A DNA stretch of 64,000 bases. Origin: Pseudomonas sp. TMP9. GTDB taxonomy: Bacteria > Pseudomonadota > Gammaproteobacteria > Pseudomonadales > Pseudomonadaceae. The translations under genes were made by a program, and so were the position numbers. The notes under the pieces were generated by a model. It was not told the origin of the DNA and did not search any database. It saw nothing but the letters and a program-made list of their open reading frames with translations. The stretch spans positions 1,364,001 to 1,428,000 of the forward strand of contig NZ_CP149803.1 of assembly GCF_037943105.1 (NCBI RefSeq). The letters are read 5' to 3'. Shown here piece by piece: positions 56,965 to 64,000 of the stretch (positions are counted from its first letter, which is position 1; every line of letters begins with the position of its first letter).

Positions 56965-57026
56965 CAAGCGCTTGGTTTAAAAGCCCTTCGCTGTATTTTC
57001 TTTGCTTAATTCTGCCCAAGCGCTTG
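56965..57026. promoter_or_regulatory. Paired AtuR operators between atuA and atuR
   Basis: The palindrome CAAGCGCTTG occurs twice, at 56965-56974 and 57017-57026, with 42 bases between, inside larger CCAAGC...CTTGG symmetry. The AtuR repressor is known to bind two inverted repeats about 40 bases apart in this interval in P. aeruginosa. The second copy overlaps TTGCTT (57024-57029), a possible -35 for atuR, which suggests self-repression. Confidence 0.78.
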
Positions 57027-57131
57027 CTTGGGTGGCTAGCGCAGCATAAATTTAATCAATAACGACAAGCACTTGGGCGCAAACACAGAAGGTTTTGGGT
57101 CCAGGGCAATAAAAGCTGGAGAATTTTTAGC

Positions 57132-57755
57132 GTGGATGATCAACAAGCGCAGGCGGTGATGCGGGACCTGGTGGCCAGTGGGCAAGTCACCGACCCGGAC
57201 AGCGCACGTGGCAAACTGCTGCAAACCGCAGCACATTTATTCCGCAGTAAGGGCTATGAGCGCACCACGGTGCGTGATTTGGCCAGTGCTGTAGGTATTC
57301 AATCCGGCAGTATTTTTCATCACTTTAAGAGCAAGGATGAAATTCTGCGCTCAGTGATGGAGGAAACCATTCGCTACAACACGGCCCTGATGCAGGCGTC
57401 TTTGTCCGAGGCCAGCGATTTACGTGGGCGCGTGTTGGCGCTGATTCGCTGCGAGCTGCAATCTATTATGGGCGGCACCGGTGAGGCGATGGCGGTGCTG
57501 GTGTATGAATGGCGCTCGCTGTCAGAACAGGGCCGGGCGGTTGTCCTCGAGCTGCGCGACACCTATGAGCAGCTTTGGTTGACGGTACTCAGTGAGGCGA
57601 GGGCGGCCGGTTACTTTAAGGCGGACCCCTTTATCATGCGTCGCCTGCTCACTGGCGCGCTGAGTTGGACCAATACCTGGTTTCGCCCGGAGGGGGCCAT
57701 GTCGTTAGATCAGCTGGCCGAAGAGGCGTTGTCACTGGTTATTAAAGAAATCTGA
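57132..57755 (+). CDS. atuR: TetR family repressor AtuR
   Basis: The 207-residue protein has a TetR helix-turn-helix: LLQTAAHLFRSKGYERTTV, then LASAVGIQSGSIFHHFKSK near residues 55-73. It should repress the divergent atu operon until a terpenoid acyl-CoA appears. The start is GTG at 57132; no in-frame ATG lies near. The helix-turn-helix begins about 25 residues later than in many TetR proteins because of a short N-terminal extension. Confidence 0.87.
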   Translation: MDDQQAQAVMRDLVASGQVTDPDSARGKLLQTAAHLFRSKGYERTTVRDLASAVGIQSGSIFHHFKSKDEILRSVMEETIRYNTALMQASLSEASDLRGRVLALIRCELQSIMGGTGEAMAVLVYEWRSLSEQGRAVVLELRDTYEQLWLTVLSEARAAGYFKADPFIMRRLLTGALSWTNTWFRPEGAMSLDQLAEEALSLVIKEI

Positions 57756-57794
57756 GTAGATTGAGCTACGCTTGGATGGCAATTTGATAGTATT

Positions 57795-57830
57795 TTGGCG
57801 CCAACATATTTGAGTGCTTAGGTTCACTCA
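57795..57830. promoter_or_regulatory. Two short palindromes upstream of the binding protein gene
   Basis: TTGGCGCCAA (57795-57804) is a perfect ten-base palindrome, and TGAGTG...CACTCA (57811-57830) an inverted repeat with eight bases between arms. They lie 40-70 bases before the next gene and could be operators. No matching regulator is known to me. Confidence 0.35.
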
Positions 57831-57867
57831 ATCAACCACTGCATTTAGCCTGTTCTGAGGTCCTCTC

Positions 57868-58653
57868 TTGGCCATGCTGATTAAACGTATGCTATTGACG
57901 CTTATGCTTTCAGCGGCCTGTGTTGCCCAGGCCGCTACAGAAATCAGAGTGGGGGCTTACCACTTTCCGCCCTATTTGATTAAGCCGGAAAGTGCGGGTG
58001 CAAGTGGCCTGCTGCCAGATTTGCTGAAAGCGTTTAATCAACTGCAGGGTGAATATCGCTTCACCCTTGTGGCCACCTCAGCGATGCGCCGTTACCGCGA
58101 CCTGCAAAGCGGTCGCTTCGATCTAATCCTTTTCGAGTCGCCCGCGTGGGGCTGGCAGCACATAGCCCACGAATCCTTGGGGCTGCATATCGAAGATGCT
58201 GAAGTGTATGTGGCGCGGGCGCAGCCGGATCGCGATCAACGCTATTTTGATGACTTCACGGGCAAGCGTATGGCCCTCTACAGCGGCTATCACTACAGCT
58301 TCGCTGGGTTTAATTCGGACAGGCAGTTTTTGACTGAGCACTTCAATGCGCTGCTGACCTATTCCCACGACAGCAACCTAACAATGTTGCTGCTTGGCCG
58401 TGCTGATATTGCCTTGATACCGCGTTCTTACATGCGCACTTATCAACAGCGCTACCCTGAGCAAAGCACGGCGCTGCTGGTTTCCGATCGCCCCGATCAG
58501 GTTTATCAGCATCAGGCTTTATTTCGCCTGCAATCAGCCATTTCCCCGCAGGTATTTGACGCTCTACTTGAACAGCTTAATAGCGATCAACAACTGGAAA
58601 AATTGCTTGGCCGCTACAATTTACGCAGCACTCCGACGCCGAGCCGCGAGTGA
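57868..58653 (+). CDS. Periplasmic substrate-binding protein (SBP_bac_3-like)
   Basis: The 261-residue protein has a signal peptide (LIKRMLLTLMLSAACVAQAA, cut after AQA) and a small-molecule binding fold: RVGAYHFPPYL, LLPDLLKAF, SGRFDLILFESPAWGW. A TTG at 57868 has the better ribosome spacing (GAGG, 57857-57860); an ATG two codons on is the alternative. It stands alone with no transporter genes nearby. Many such orphan proteins in Pseudomonas have unknown ligands. Confidence 0.78.
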   Translation: MAMLIKRMLLTLMLSAACVAQAATEIRVGAYHFPPYLIKPESAGASGLLPDLLKAFNQLQGEYRFTLVATSAMRRYRDLQSGRFDLILFESPAWGWQHIAHESLGLHIEDAEVYVARAQPDRDQRYFDDFTGKRMALYSGYHYSFAGFNSDRQFLTEHFNALLTYSHDSNLTMLLLGRADIALIPRSYMRTYQQRYPEQSTALLVSDRPDQVYQHQALFRLQSAISPQVFDALLEQLNSDQQLEKLLGRYNLRSTPTPSRE

Positions 58654-58908
58654 AAGCCTGAGGCACGCTGACCTGAGGAAACTGAGGGTTGTAAGGTTGA
58701 TTGTTGTGAGGGGTGAGCCGCACTGGCAATTTGGTCAGCGTTGTGTGGGCTGCGTTGCGGCGACTTAATGCAGCCACTGCTCAAGATTGACTGCGGACCC
58801 CGTGGGCAGAGCTTGAGCAGGCCGCTGTATCAGTAATTAACCACCGATTGACCCCGCGCAGGGCCGACATATCAGTCGCCTGCACCCCGCTCGTGCGGTG
58901 AGCGGGAG

Positions 58909-59076
58909 TTAATTCTCGCGGGAATCTTTGGCTTCTTGTTCAAGCTCACGCAAATGGATTTGCTTGAGTTGCTCCTCGCTTAGTGGCAGCGGTTTAGCGG
59001 TGCGTAGCACCATCATCAGGCCGCCAGCGATGGAGCCCAGTACCAGAAGTAACAACAGCCAGATATACCAAGGCAT
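58909..59076 (-). CDS. DUF2897 family small membrane protein
   Basis: The 55-residue protein starts MPWYIWLLLLLVLGSIAGGL, a single membrane helix, with a charged cytoplasmic tail (LSEEQLKQIHLRELEQEAKD). A GAGGA ribosome site lies eight bases upstream, which favours this start over one 11 codons earlier. It resembles DUF2897. It follows the DAHP synthase gene on the same strand by 80 bases. Function unknown. Confidence 0.75.
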   Translation of the reverse strand: MPWYIWLLLLLVLGSIAGGLMMVLRTAKPLPLSEEQLKQIHLRELEQEAKDSREN

Positions 59077-59156
59077 GGGCAGTTCCTCATTGGTTTGGAT
59101 CTGCACCATAACCTGTTGTCGGCTGTTCTGTCAGGGCAGCCGCCGCGATTTGATCG

Positions 59157-60503
59157 CTAGCGGCGGACCTGCTTTAGGGTTTCCGCGATCAGGAAGGCCA
59201 GTTCCAGCGACTGGTCGGCGTTCATCCGTGGGTCGCAGTGGGTGTGGTAACGATCGGACAAGCCTGCCTCGGTGATCGGCCTCGCGCCACCAATGCATTC
59301 AGTGACGTTTTGCCCGGTCATCTCAATATGGATGCCGCCGGCATAGCTGCCCTCCGCTTGGTGCACGGCAAAAAACTGCTTCACCTCATTAAGAATCTGC
59401 GCAAAGTCGCGCGTCTTATAGCCACTGCTGGCCTTGATAGTGTTGCCGTGCATCGGGTCAGAGCTCCACAACACCTGGCGGCCTTCACGTTGAACGGTCT
59501 GGATCAGGCGCGGCAGGCCGGCTTCGACTTTATCAGCGCCCATGCGCACGATCAGGTTGAGGCGGCCGGGATCGTTGTCCGGGTTAAGGATGTCGATCAG
59601 GCGGATCAGGTCTTCGCTGCTCATGCTCGGGCCGACCTTCACCCCAATTGGGTTGCCGACACCGCGCAAAAACTCAACGTGCGCGCCGTCCAGCTGCCGG
59701 GTGCGATCGCCAACCCAAAGCATATGCGCCGAACAGTCGTACCAACCGCCCGTCAGGCTGTCCTTGCGCACAAAGGCTTGTTCGTAATTCAGCAGCAACG
59801 CTTCGTGGGCGGTGAAGAAGCTGGTTTCACGCACTTGGGTGGCGCCGTCCATGCCGCAGGCGCGCATAAAGGCGAGGGTCTCGTCGATGCGCCCAGCCAA
59901 CTGGCTGTACTTCTCGCCTAACGCGGAGTTAGCAATAAAGTCGAGGTTCCACTGGTGCACCTGGTGCAAATCAGCAAAGCCGCCTTGAGCAAAAGCGCGC
60001 AGCAGGTTCAGTGAAGCGGTGGACTGATGGTAAGCCTGCAACAGACGCTCTGGGTCCGGTACGCGACTTTTCTCATCAAAACCGATGCCGTTGACAATGT
60101 CACCGCGGTAGGCAGGCAGGGTGACGCCGTCGATGGTTTCATCATTGGCCGAGCGTGGCTTGGCGAACTGGCCAGCCATACGGCCAACTTTCACCACCGG
60201 GCAGCCAGCGGCGAAGGTCATGACGATAGCCATCTGCAGCAACACCTTGAAAGTGTCACGGATTTTTAGCGTGGAAAATTCGGCAAAGCTCTCCGCGCAG
60301 TCGCCACCCTGCAACAAGAACGCACGACCCTGGGTGACTTCAGCAAACTGACGGCGCAACTCTCGAGCTTCCCCAGCAAACACCAGCGGCGGGTAGCTGG
60401 CGAGCTTTTGCTCGACGTCTAGCAAGTGCGCGGCGTTTGGGTAAATGGGTTGCTGCTGGATAGGCTTGGTTTTCCAGCTTTCAGGGCTCCAGGGTTGCGA
60501 CAT
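59157..60503 (-). CDS. Class II 3-deoxy-7-phosphoheptulonate synthase
   Basis: This enzyme condenses phosphoenolpyruvate and erythrose 4-phosphate, the first step of the shikimate pathway. The 448-residue protein has the class II (plant- and Mycobacterium-like) pattern: [11 protein letters not shown] (metal Cys), [36 protein letters not shown] (metal His) and THCDPRMN. By position it matches PA2843. The N-terminal extension for allosteric control is short, as in other proteobacterial class II enzymes. Confidence 0.93.
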   Translation of the reverse strand: MSQPWSPESWKTKPIQQQPIYPNAAHLLDVEQKLASYPPLVFAGEARELRRQFAEVTQGRAFLLQGGDCAESFAEFSTLKIRDTFKVLLQMAIVMTFAAGCPVVKVGRMAGQFAKPRSANDETIDGVTLPAYRGDIVNGIGFDEKSRVPDPERLLQAYHQSTASLNLLRAFAQGGFADLHQVHQWNLDFIANSALGEKYSQLAGRIDETLAFMRACGMDGATQVRETSFFTAHEALLLNYEQAFVRKDSLTGGWYDCSAHMLWVGDRTRQLDGAHVEFLRGVGNPIGVKVGPSMSSEDLIRLIDILNPDNDPGRLNLIVRMGADKVEAGLPRLIQTVQREGRQVLWSSDPMHGNTIKASSGYKTRDFAQILNEVKQFFAVHQAEGSYAGGIHIEMTGQNVTECIGGARPITEAGLSDRYHTHCDPRMNADQSLELAFLIAETLKQVRR

Positions 60504-60644
60504 TAAGGCTCTCGGCTTTGGTCAAATTGGGCGGACTGGCATGTTAACCGATAAGCCGCATGCTTCAAGCCGATAGGCTCGATAGAGCTGCTGCATGATG
60601 ACGCACGCTTTATTTTGATCGCGCAGCGTGAACGCCTCTAGGTG

Positions 60645-60806
60645 CTAGTGGCTGGGCAGCGCGGGGCAGTTGGGCATGAGCGGGGCACGGTCGATTGCGT
60701 GTTGGCGCAGTTGACGCGCTGTACACAGCCCATGGGACCCGCACCGATAATGGTGTACGTGGCAGAACTCGATGCGTTCTTCTTGGTTTAGCTGTGCGGC
60801 GGCCAC
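60645..60806 (-). pseudogene. Remnant or unrecognised Cys/His-rich small secreted protein
   Basis: In the 417-base gap between the DAHP synthase gene and the next gene, one minus-strand frame gives QLNQEERIEFCHVHHYRCGS and then HGLCTARQLRQHAIDRAPL, ending PALPSH. The codons just upstream read IISQLAFCTVAAA, like the end of a signal peptide, but no ATG opens that frame before a stop; only a GTG within the signal-like part is available. It may be a gene that has lost its start, one using an unusual start, or chance. The rest of the gap shows nothing else. Confidence 0.3.
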
Positions 60807-60920
60807 AGTGCAGAAGGCAAGCTGGCTAATTATTGCGTGACCCCGGTGGGGTACCTCAATGACAATTGCTGCCGTTACCTAGGTTAAAATAATTTGGGAT
60901 ATCAAGGTGGAGAGGGGTGC

Positions 60921-61694
60921 ATGCCAGGTTTACCTCCGGTTGGTCAGATGCCGGATCCGTTATTGATCGCCGAAGTGCACGACGCCTTCGGAGTTATTCA
61001 AGTGGTCGAAATGGGTGCTTACCGTTTTCTTGAATTCGGTGAGGCGATCGAGCAGAGCTGCGTCTATATGCCTGACCCGAGCTGGCTGGAGTACGACTAC
61101 ACGCGTGCCATGCTGCTCGGCGCGTTGTGCCATGAGCATCCCGAAAGTGCGTTGTTTCTCGGGCTCGGTGCCGGCAATCTGACCCAGGCGTGTTTGAAGT
61201 TTTTACCACTGGACGATGTTGAAGTGATCGAGTTGCGTGCCGATGTGCCGCGTCTGGCTATGGAGCATATGGGCCTTGCTGACGACCCTCGGCTGACCAT
61301 TCGCATCGGTGATGCGCTGGAGTTGCTGGAGAGTGCGGAAAAGACCGACTTGCTATTTGTCGACCTGTACACCGACCACGGCCCGGCGACGGGGCATCTG
61401 GCTTGGCGTTTTCTCGAAAACTGCCAGAAGCAGCTCAACCCCGGCGGTTGGTTGATCATTAATCAATGGGCTGGCAATGACGGCAAACCCCTTGGTGCGC
61501 CGCTGCTGCGTGGTCTTTATCACCGGCATTATTGGGAATGCCCGGTGAAGGAAGGCAACGTGGTGCTGCTGGTGCCGGCTGACCTTGAGCAGCAGATTGA
61601 CCCCGATGAGCTGCGTCGGCGCAATGCCTTGCTGGCGCCGCAGTTTGGTTATTCGCTGGAGTCATTGATTAAGGCGCTGCGCCCAGCGACTTAA
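60921..61694 (+). CDS. Spermidine synthase-like SAM-dependent protein
   Basis: The 257-residue Rossmann-fold protein resembles polyamine synthases: LFLGLGAGNLTQ, EVIELRADVPRLA, IGDALELL and LLFVDLYTDHGP, where true spermidine synthases have a D-(S/T)-T-D-P loop. The differences at that loop make aminopropyl transfer doubtful, and many such proteins are unassigned. A strong ribosome site (GGAGAGGGG) fixes the ATG at 60921. It stands alone between divergent and convergent neighbours. Confidence 0.75.
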   Translation: MPGLPPVGQMPDPLLIAEVHDAFGVIQVVEMGAYRFLEFGEAIEQSCVYMPDPSWLEYDYTRAMLLGALCHEHPESALFLGLGAGNLTQACLKFLPLDDVEVIELRADVPRLAMEHMGLADDPRLTIRIGDALELLESAEKTDLLFVDLYTDHGPATGHLAWRFLENCQKQLNPGGWLIINQWAGNDGKPLGAPLLRGLYHRHYWECPVKEGNVVLLVPADLEQQIDPDELRRRNALLAPQFGYSLESLIKALRPAT

Positions 61695-61809
61695 GGGCCT
61701 GTTGAGGGTCTGCTGCGCGTCTGCCCTGCTGCCTTAAAAGCAGGCTTGCAGGGTCTTGGCGTGTGATCGCGTAAATTCAGTTTCTTCGAAGCCCGGCGGC
61801 TGATTGCGT

Positions 61810-62601
61810 TCAGCGCCCTTTAAAGTCCCCCGCGCGCCGCTCCAGCATGGCGTTGACGCCTTCCTGCGCATCTTCGCTGGCCATCAATCGAGTTACCGTG
61901 GCGTGCAAGCCGGCCGCTGCAGCTGCAGGCCCTTCAACCACAGCCTGACGTGCTGAGGCCAGCGTAGCCTGCACACCCAACGGCGCCTGAGCGGCAATCC
62001 GTTCGGCCAGTATGAGTGCCTTGGGCAGTAACTCTTCGCTGGCTACAACTTCTTGCACTAAGCCGAGGCGATAGGCCTCATGGGCATCGAACTCATCACC
62101 GGTCAGCAACCAGCGCATGGCATTGCCCCAGCCTGCCGTTTGATGCATACGCAAGGTGGCACCGCCGAAGGGGAAAATACCGCGTTGCACTTCCATTTGG
62201 GCAAAACGGGTGTTGCTGGCGCACAGATTAATGTCTGAGGCGAGCATCAGCTCAATGCCAATGGTGTAGCAGTAGCCTTGCGCGGCGACGATCACCGGTT
62301 TGCTCACCCGCGGCCCGCCAAAAACGCCCCAAGGGTCGCAACCGCCTTCGGGTATTTGCCAGCCAGCGGCAAACTGCGCCGCCACGTTGGCCAAGTCTAG
62401 ACCTGCGGTGAAGTGTTCGCCATGGGCAAATACCAAGGCCACCCGGGCATCGCTGTCACGCTCAAACTCACCATAAGCCCGGCACATGTCGTCTAGCAGG
62501 GGCAAATCGAACGCGTTACGTTTGCTTGCCCGGTCTAGACCGATCATCATGATTTGGCCGCGTTTTTCTCGGCTGACGCGGCCGCTGGTGCTTTGGGTCA
62601 T
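61810..62601 (-). CDS. Enoyl-CoA hydratase/isomerase family protein
   Basis: The 263-residue crotonase has HFTAGLDLANV (first oxyanion residue), GYCYTIGIELMLASD and FAQMEVQRGIFPFGG, so both Glu positions of classical hydratases are kept. By position it corresponds to PA2841. No CoA-pathway genes are next to it, so the substrate is not known. It is divergent from the helicase gene. Confidence 0.87.
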   Translation of the reverse strand: MTQSTSGRVSREKRGQIMMIGLDRASKRNAFDLPLLDDMCRAYGEFERDSDARVALVFAHGEHFTAGLDLANVAAQFAAGWQIPEGGCDPWGVFGGPRVSKPVIVAAQGYCYTIGIELMLASDINLCASNTRFAQMEVQRGIFPFGGATLRMHQTAGWGNAMRWLLTGDEFDAHEAYRLGLVQEVVASEELLPKALILAERIAAQAPLGVQATLASARQAVVEGPAAAAAGLHATVTRLMASEDAQEGVNAMLERRAGDFKGR

Positions 62602-62996
62602 GGCGGTGAGTTCCTTGTGCGCGGGTTGAGTAAATTCAGCTGCAGGGTTATAGCTGACAGTTGCAGGCTATCAGAGCATGGCCACCAAGCACGTTATTGG
62701 CACTATTAATGACCTATTTTTGCTCTGTTTCAGTGCTTATTTTGCAAAACCAGCCACATCGGCCAGGTTTTCAGGTATATTGCGCGCCGGTCAATTCATG
62801 GCCACGTTCAGGTAGTACAACTCGCCCGAAGGTTAACTTTGGCAGTTAGTCCCTTTTGCGGACTATCCTTGACGATTCATTTATCACACGTTTTCGCAAA
62901 TCCCCGCCGACATGGCTGCCAGGGTGACTTTCGGGTCTTACACGGCATGCGCAGCTTTGGAATATGGGTCTTTGCGGATGCACTAGAGGCAGACCC
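62602..62996 (+). promoter_or_regulatory. 395-base region with the structured leader of the helicase gene
   Basis: No coding frame is supported. TATATT (62776-62781) is a possible -10 without a good -35, which would give a leader of about 210 bases. The leader can form TAGTCC / GGACTA (62847-62852 with 62860-62865). Nearer the gene ATGGGTCT (62964-62971) pairs perfectly with AGACCCAT (62991-62998), which includes the first two bases of the ATG and leaves the AGAGG ribosome site in the loop. Another GGGTCT (62933-62938) could compete for the same partner. Confidence 0.45.
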
Positions 62997-64000
62997 ATGA
63001 CCCAGGAAATCGGCGGCTTCGCCGCTCTCGATCTACACCCCAATGTTCTCGCTGCTGTTATTGCCACCGGCTATGAAGAGCCATCGGCTATTCAGATTCA
63101 AGCAATTCCAGTGATCCTTGCCGGCCACGACATGATCGGCCAAGCTCAGACGGGTACCGGTAAAACCGCTGCCTTCGCCCTGCCAATCCTCAGCCGCATT
63201 GACCCGGCCAAGCGTCAGCCACAAGCGCTTATCCTGGCGCCGACGCGTGAGTTGGCGCTGCAGGTTGCCACCGCGTTTGAAACCTATGCCAAGCAAATGC
63301 CTGGCGTTAGCGTTATTGCTGTTTACGGCGGCGCCCCGATGGGTCCGCAGCTGAAAGCCATTCGCAATGGTGCGCAAATTGTTGTGGCCACACCGGGTCG
63401 TCTGGTTGACCACTTGCGTCGTGACGAAAAAGTGCTGTCGACTATTCAGCACTTGGTTCTCGACGAAGCCGACGAAATGCTCAAGCTGGGCTTCATGGAT
63501 GACCTTGAAGTGATCTTCAAAGCCATGCCGGAAAGCCGTCAGACGGTGCTGTTCTCCGCCACGCTGCCGCACTCGATCCGTGCTATTGCTGAAAAGCACT
63601 TGCGTGATCCTAAGCACGTCAAAATCGAAACTAAAACGCAGACCGTAACTGCCATTGAGCAGGTGCACCTGATGGTTCACGCCGATCAGAAGCAAGCTGC
63701 CGTGCTGCGTTTACTCGAAGTCGAAGAGTTCGACGCACTGATCGGTTTTGTGCGCACCAAGCAAGCCACCTTGGACCTGGCCTCCGCGCTGGAAGCTAAG
63801 GGTTATAAGGCTGCCGCACTCAACGGCGATATCGCGCAGAACCAGCGTGAGCGCGTTATTGAGTCGTTGAAAGATGGCCGTTTGGACATCGTGATTGCAA
63901 CCGACGTTGCCGCTCGTGGCCTCGACGTACCGCGCATCACTCACGTGATGAACGTGGACATGCCATACGACCCTGAGTCCTACGTGCACCGTATTGGCCG
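62997..64000 (+). CDS. deaD: DEAD-box ATP-dependent RNA helicase (3' end beyond window)
   Basis: The first 334 codons are present. The motifs appear in order: the Q motif with PSAIQIQAIP, motif I AQTGTGKT, Ia PTRELA, II VLDEADEML, III SATLP, then IALNGD-like and V ATDVAARGLDVPRI, and the frame breaks off at HRIG. The N terminus and lengths match CsdA/DeaD, a cold-linked helicase in ribosome assembly and mRNA turnover; the C-terminal RNA-binding extension that would confirm it is outside. The start is ATG at 62997 with AGAGG upstream. Confidence 0.87.
   Translation, partial: MTQEIGGFAALDLHPNVLAAVIATGYEEPSAIQIQAIPVILAGHDMIGQAQTGTGKTAAFALPILSRIDPAKRQPQALILAPTRELALQVATAFETYAKQMPGVSVIAVYGGAPMGPQLKAIRNGAQIVVATPGRLVDHLRRDEKVLSTIQHLVLDEADEMLKLGFMDDLEVIFKAMPESRQTVLFSATLPHSIRAIAEKHLRDPKHVKIETKTQTVTAIEQVHLMVHADQKQAAVLRLLEVEEFDALIGFVRTKQATLDLASALEAKGYKAAALNGDIAQNQRERVIESLKDGRLDIVIATDVAARGLDVPRITHVMNVDMPYDPESYVHRIG

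Noticed and set aside
47388..57755. Liu (leucine/isovalerate) cluster instead of atu
   Set aside because: The AtuA-type protein, two SDR genes and a divergent TetR gene fit atu; liu clusters carry a MerR regulator and HMG-CoA lyase, which are absent.
59238..59921. 227-codon open frame on the plus strand
   Set aside because: Antisense to the class II DAHP synthase gene.
63033..63695. 220-codon open frame on the minus strand
   Set aside because: Antisense to the DEAD-box helicase gene, whose motifs I to III lie in this interval.

Overview
The window is about 64 kb of a Pseudomonas-type gammaproteobacterial chromosome, moderately GC-rich. The gene order nqrF-apbE-nqrM-sthA, lolCDE, comEC-exbBD-lpxK-kdsB-murB-rne, rluC-sppA-maf-yceD-rpmF-plsX-fabD-fabG-acpP-fabF-pabC-mltG-tmk-holB-pilZ-tatD, then etfD/etfBA, follows the order I remember around PA2994-PA2949 of P. 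aeruginosa. The species cannot be fixed from this sequence. No tRNA, rRNA, CRISPR array, insertion sequence or prophage was seen. Both ends cut genes: nqrF on the left, a DEAD-box helicase gene on the right.

Region 1 (1-16.5 kb) is core metabolism and envelope. It holds the end of the Na+-NQR operon with its flavinylation and maturation genes, soluble transhydrogenase, a phosphodiesterase group, a divergent PilZ gene, the lipoprotein exporter lolCDE, the DNA uptake channel comEC, an ExbBD pair, and lipid A, KDO and peptidoglycan genes. Region 2 (16.5-33.7 kb) has rne facing away from rluC across a 580-base gap, then a long fatty-acid and cell-envelope gene array. Region 3 (33.6-46.6 kb) carries a strong candidate for the RpoS-linked small RNA RgsA, an apparently frameshifted small gene, a TetR regulator, a MoaA paralogue next to a second radical SAM protein, the divergent etfD / etfBA genes, a lipase-like hydrolase, a periplasmic binding protein-DUF4398-OmpA operon, and a MocR-type regulator.

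Region 4 (47.4-57.8 kb) is the accessory highlight: atuABCDEFG for acyclic terpene (citronellol/geraniol) degradation, with the divergent repressor gene atuR and two identical 10-base palindromes between them. Alcohol and aldehyde oxidation, acyl-CoA dehydrogenation, biotin-dependent carboxylation and hydration are all encoded; no atuH-like acyl-CoA synthetase gene follows atuG. Each of the four gaps longer than about 80 bases inside this cluster is occupied by a palindromic repeat. Region 5 (57.8-64 kb) has a periplasmic binding protein, a class II DAHP synthase, a spermidine-synthase-like protein, a crotonase, and a DEAD-box helicase with a long leader that could fold over its own start codon.

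The most useful non-coding observations are the RgsA candidate, the PsrA-like operator shared by back-to-back etf promoters, the palindromes inside the atu operon, a 105-base imperfect palindrome downstream of etfD, repeated operator-like motifs upstream of the MocR gene, and the alternative pairing upstream of the helicase gene. I found no clearly new multi-gene system. The least explained group is the three-gene periplasmic operon at 42.9-45.0 kb.
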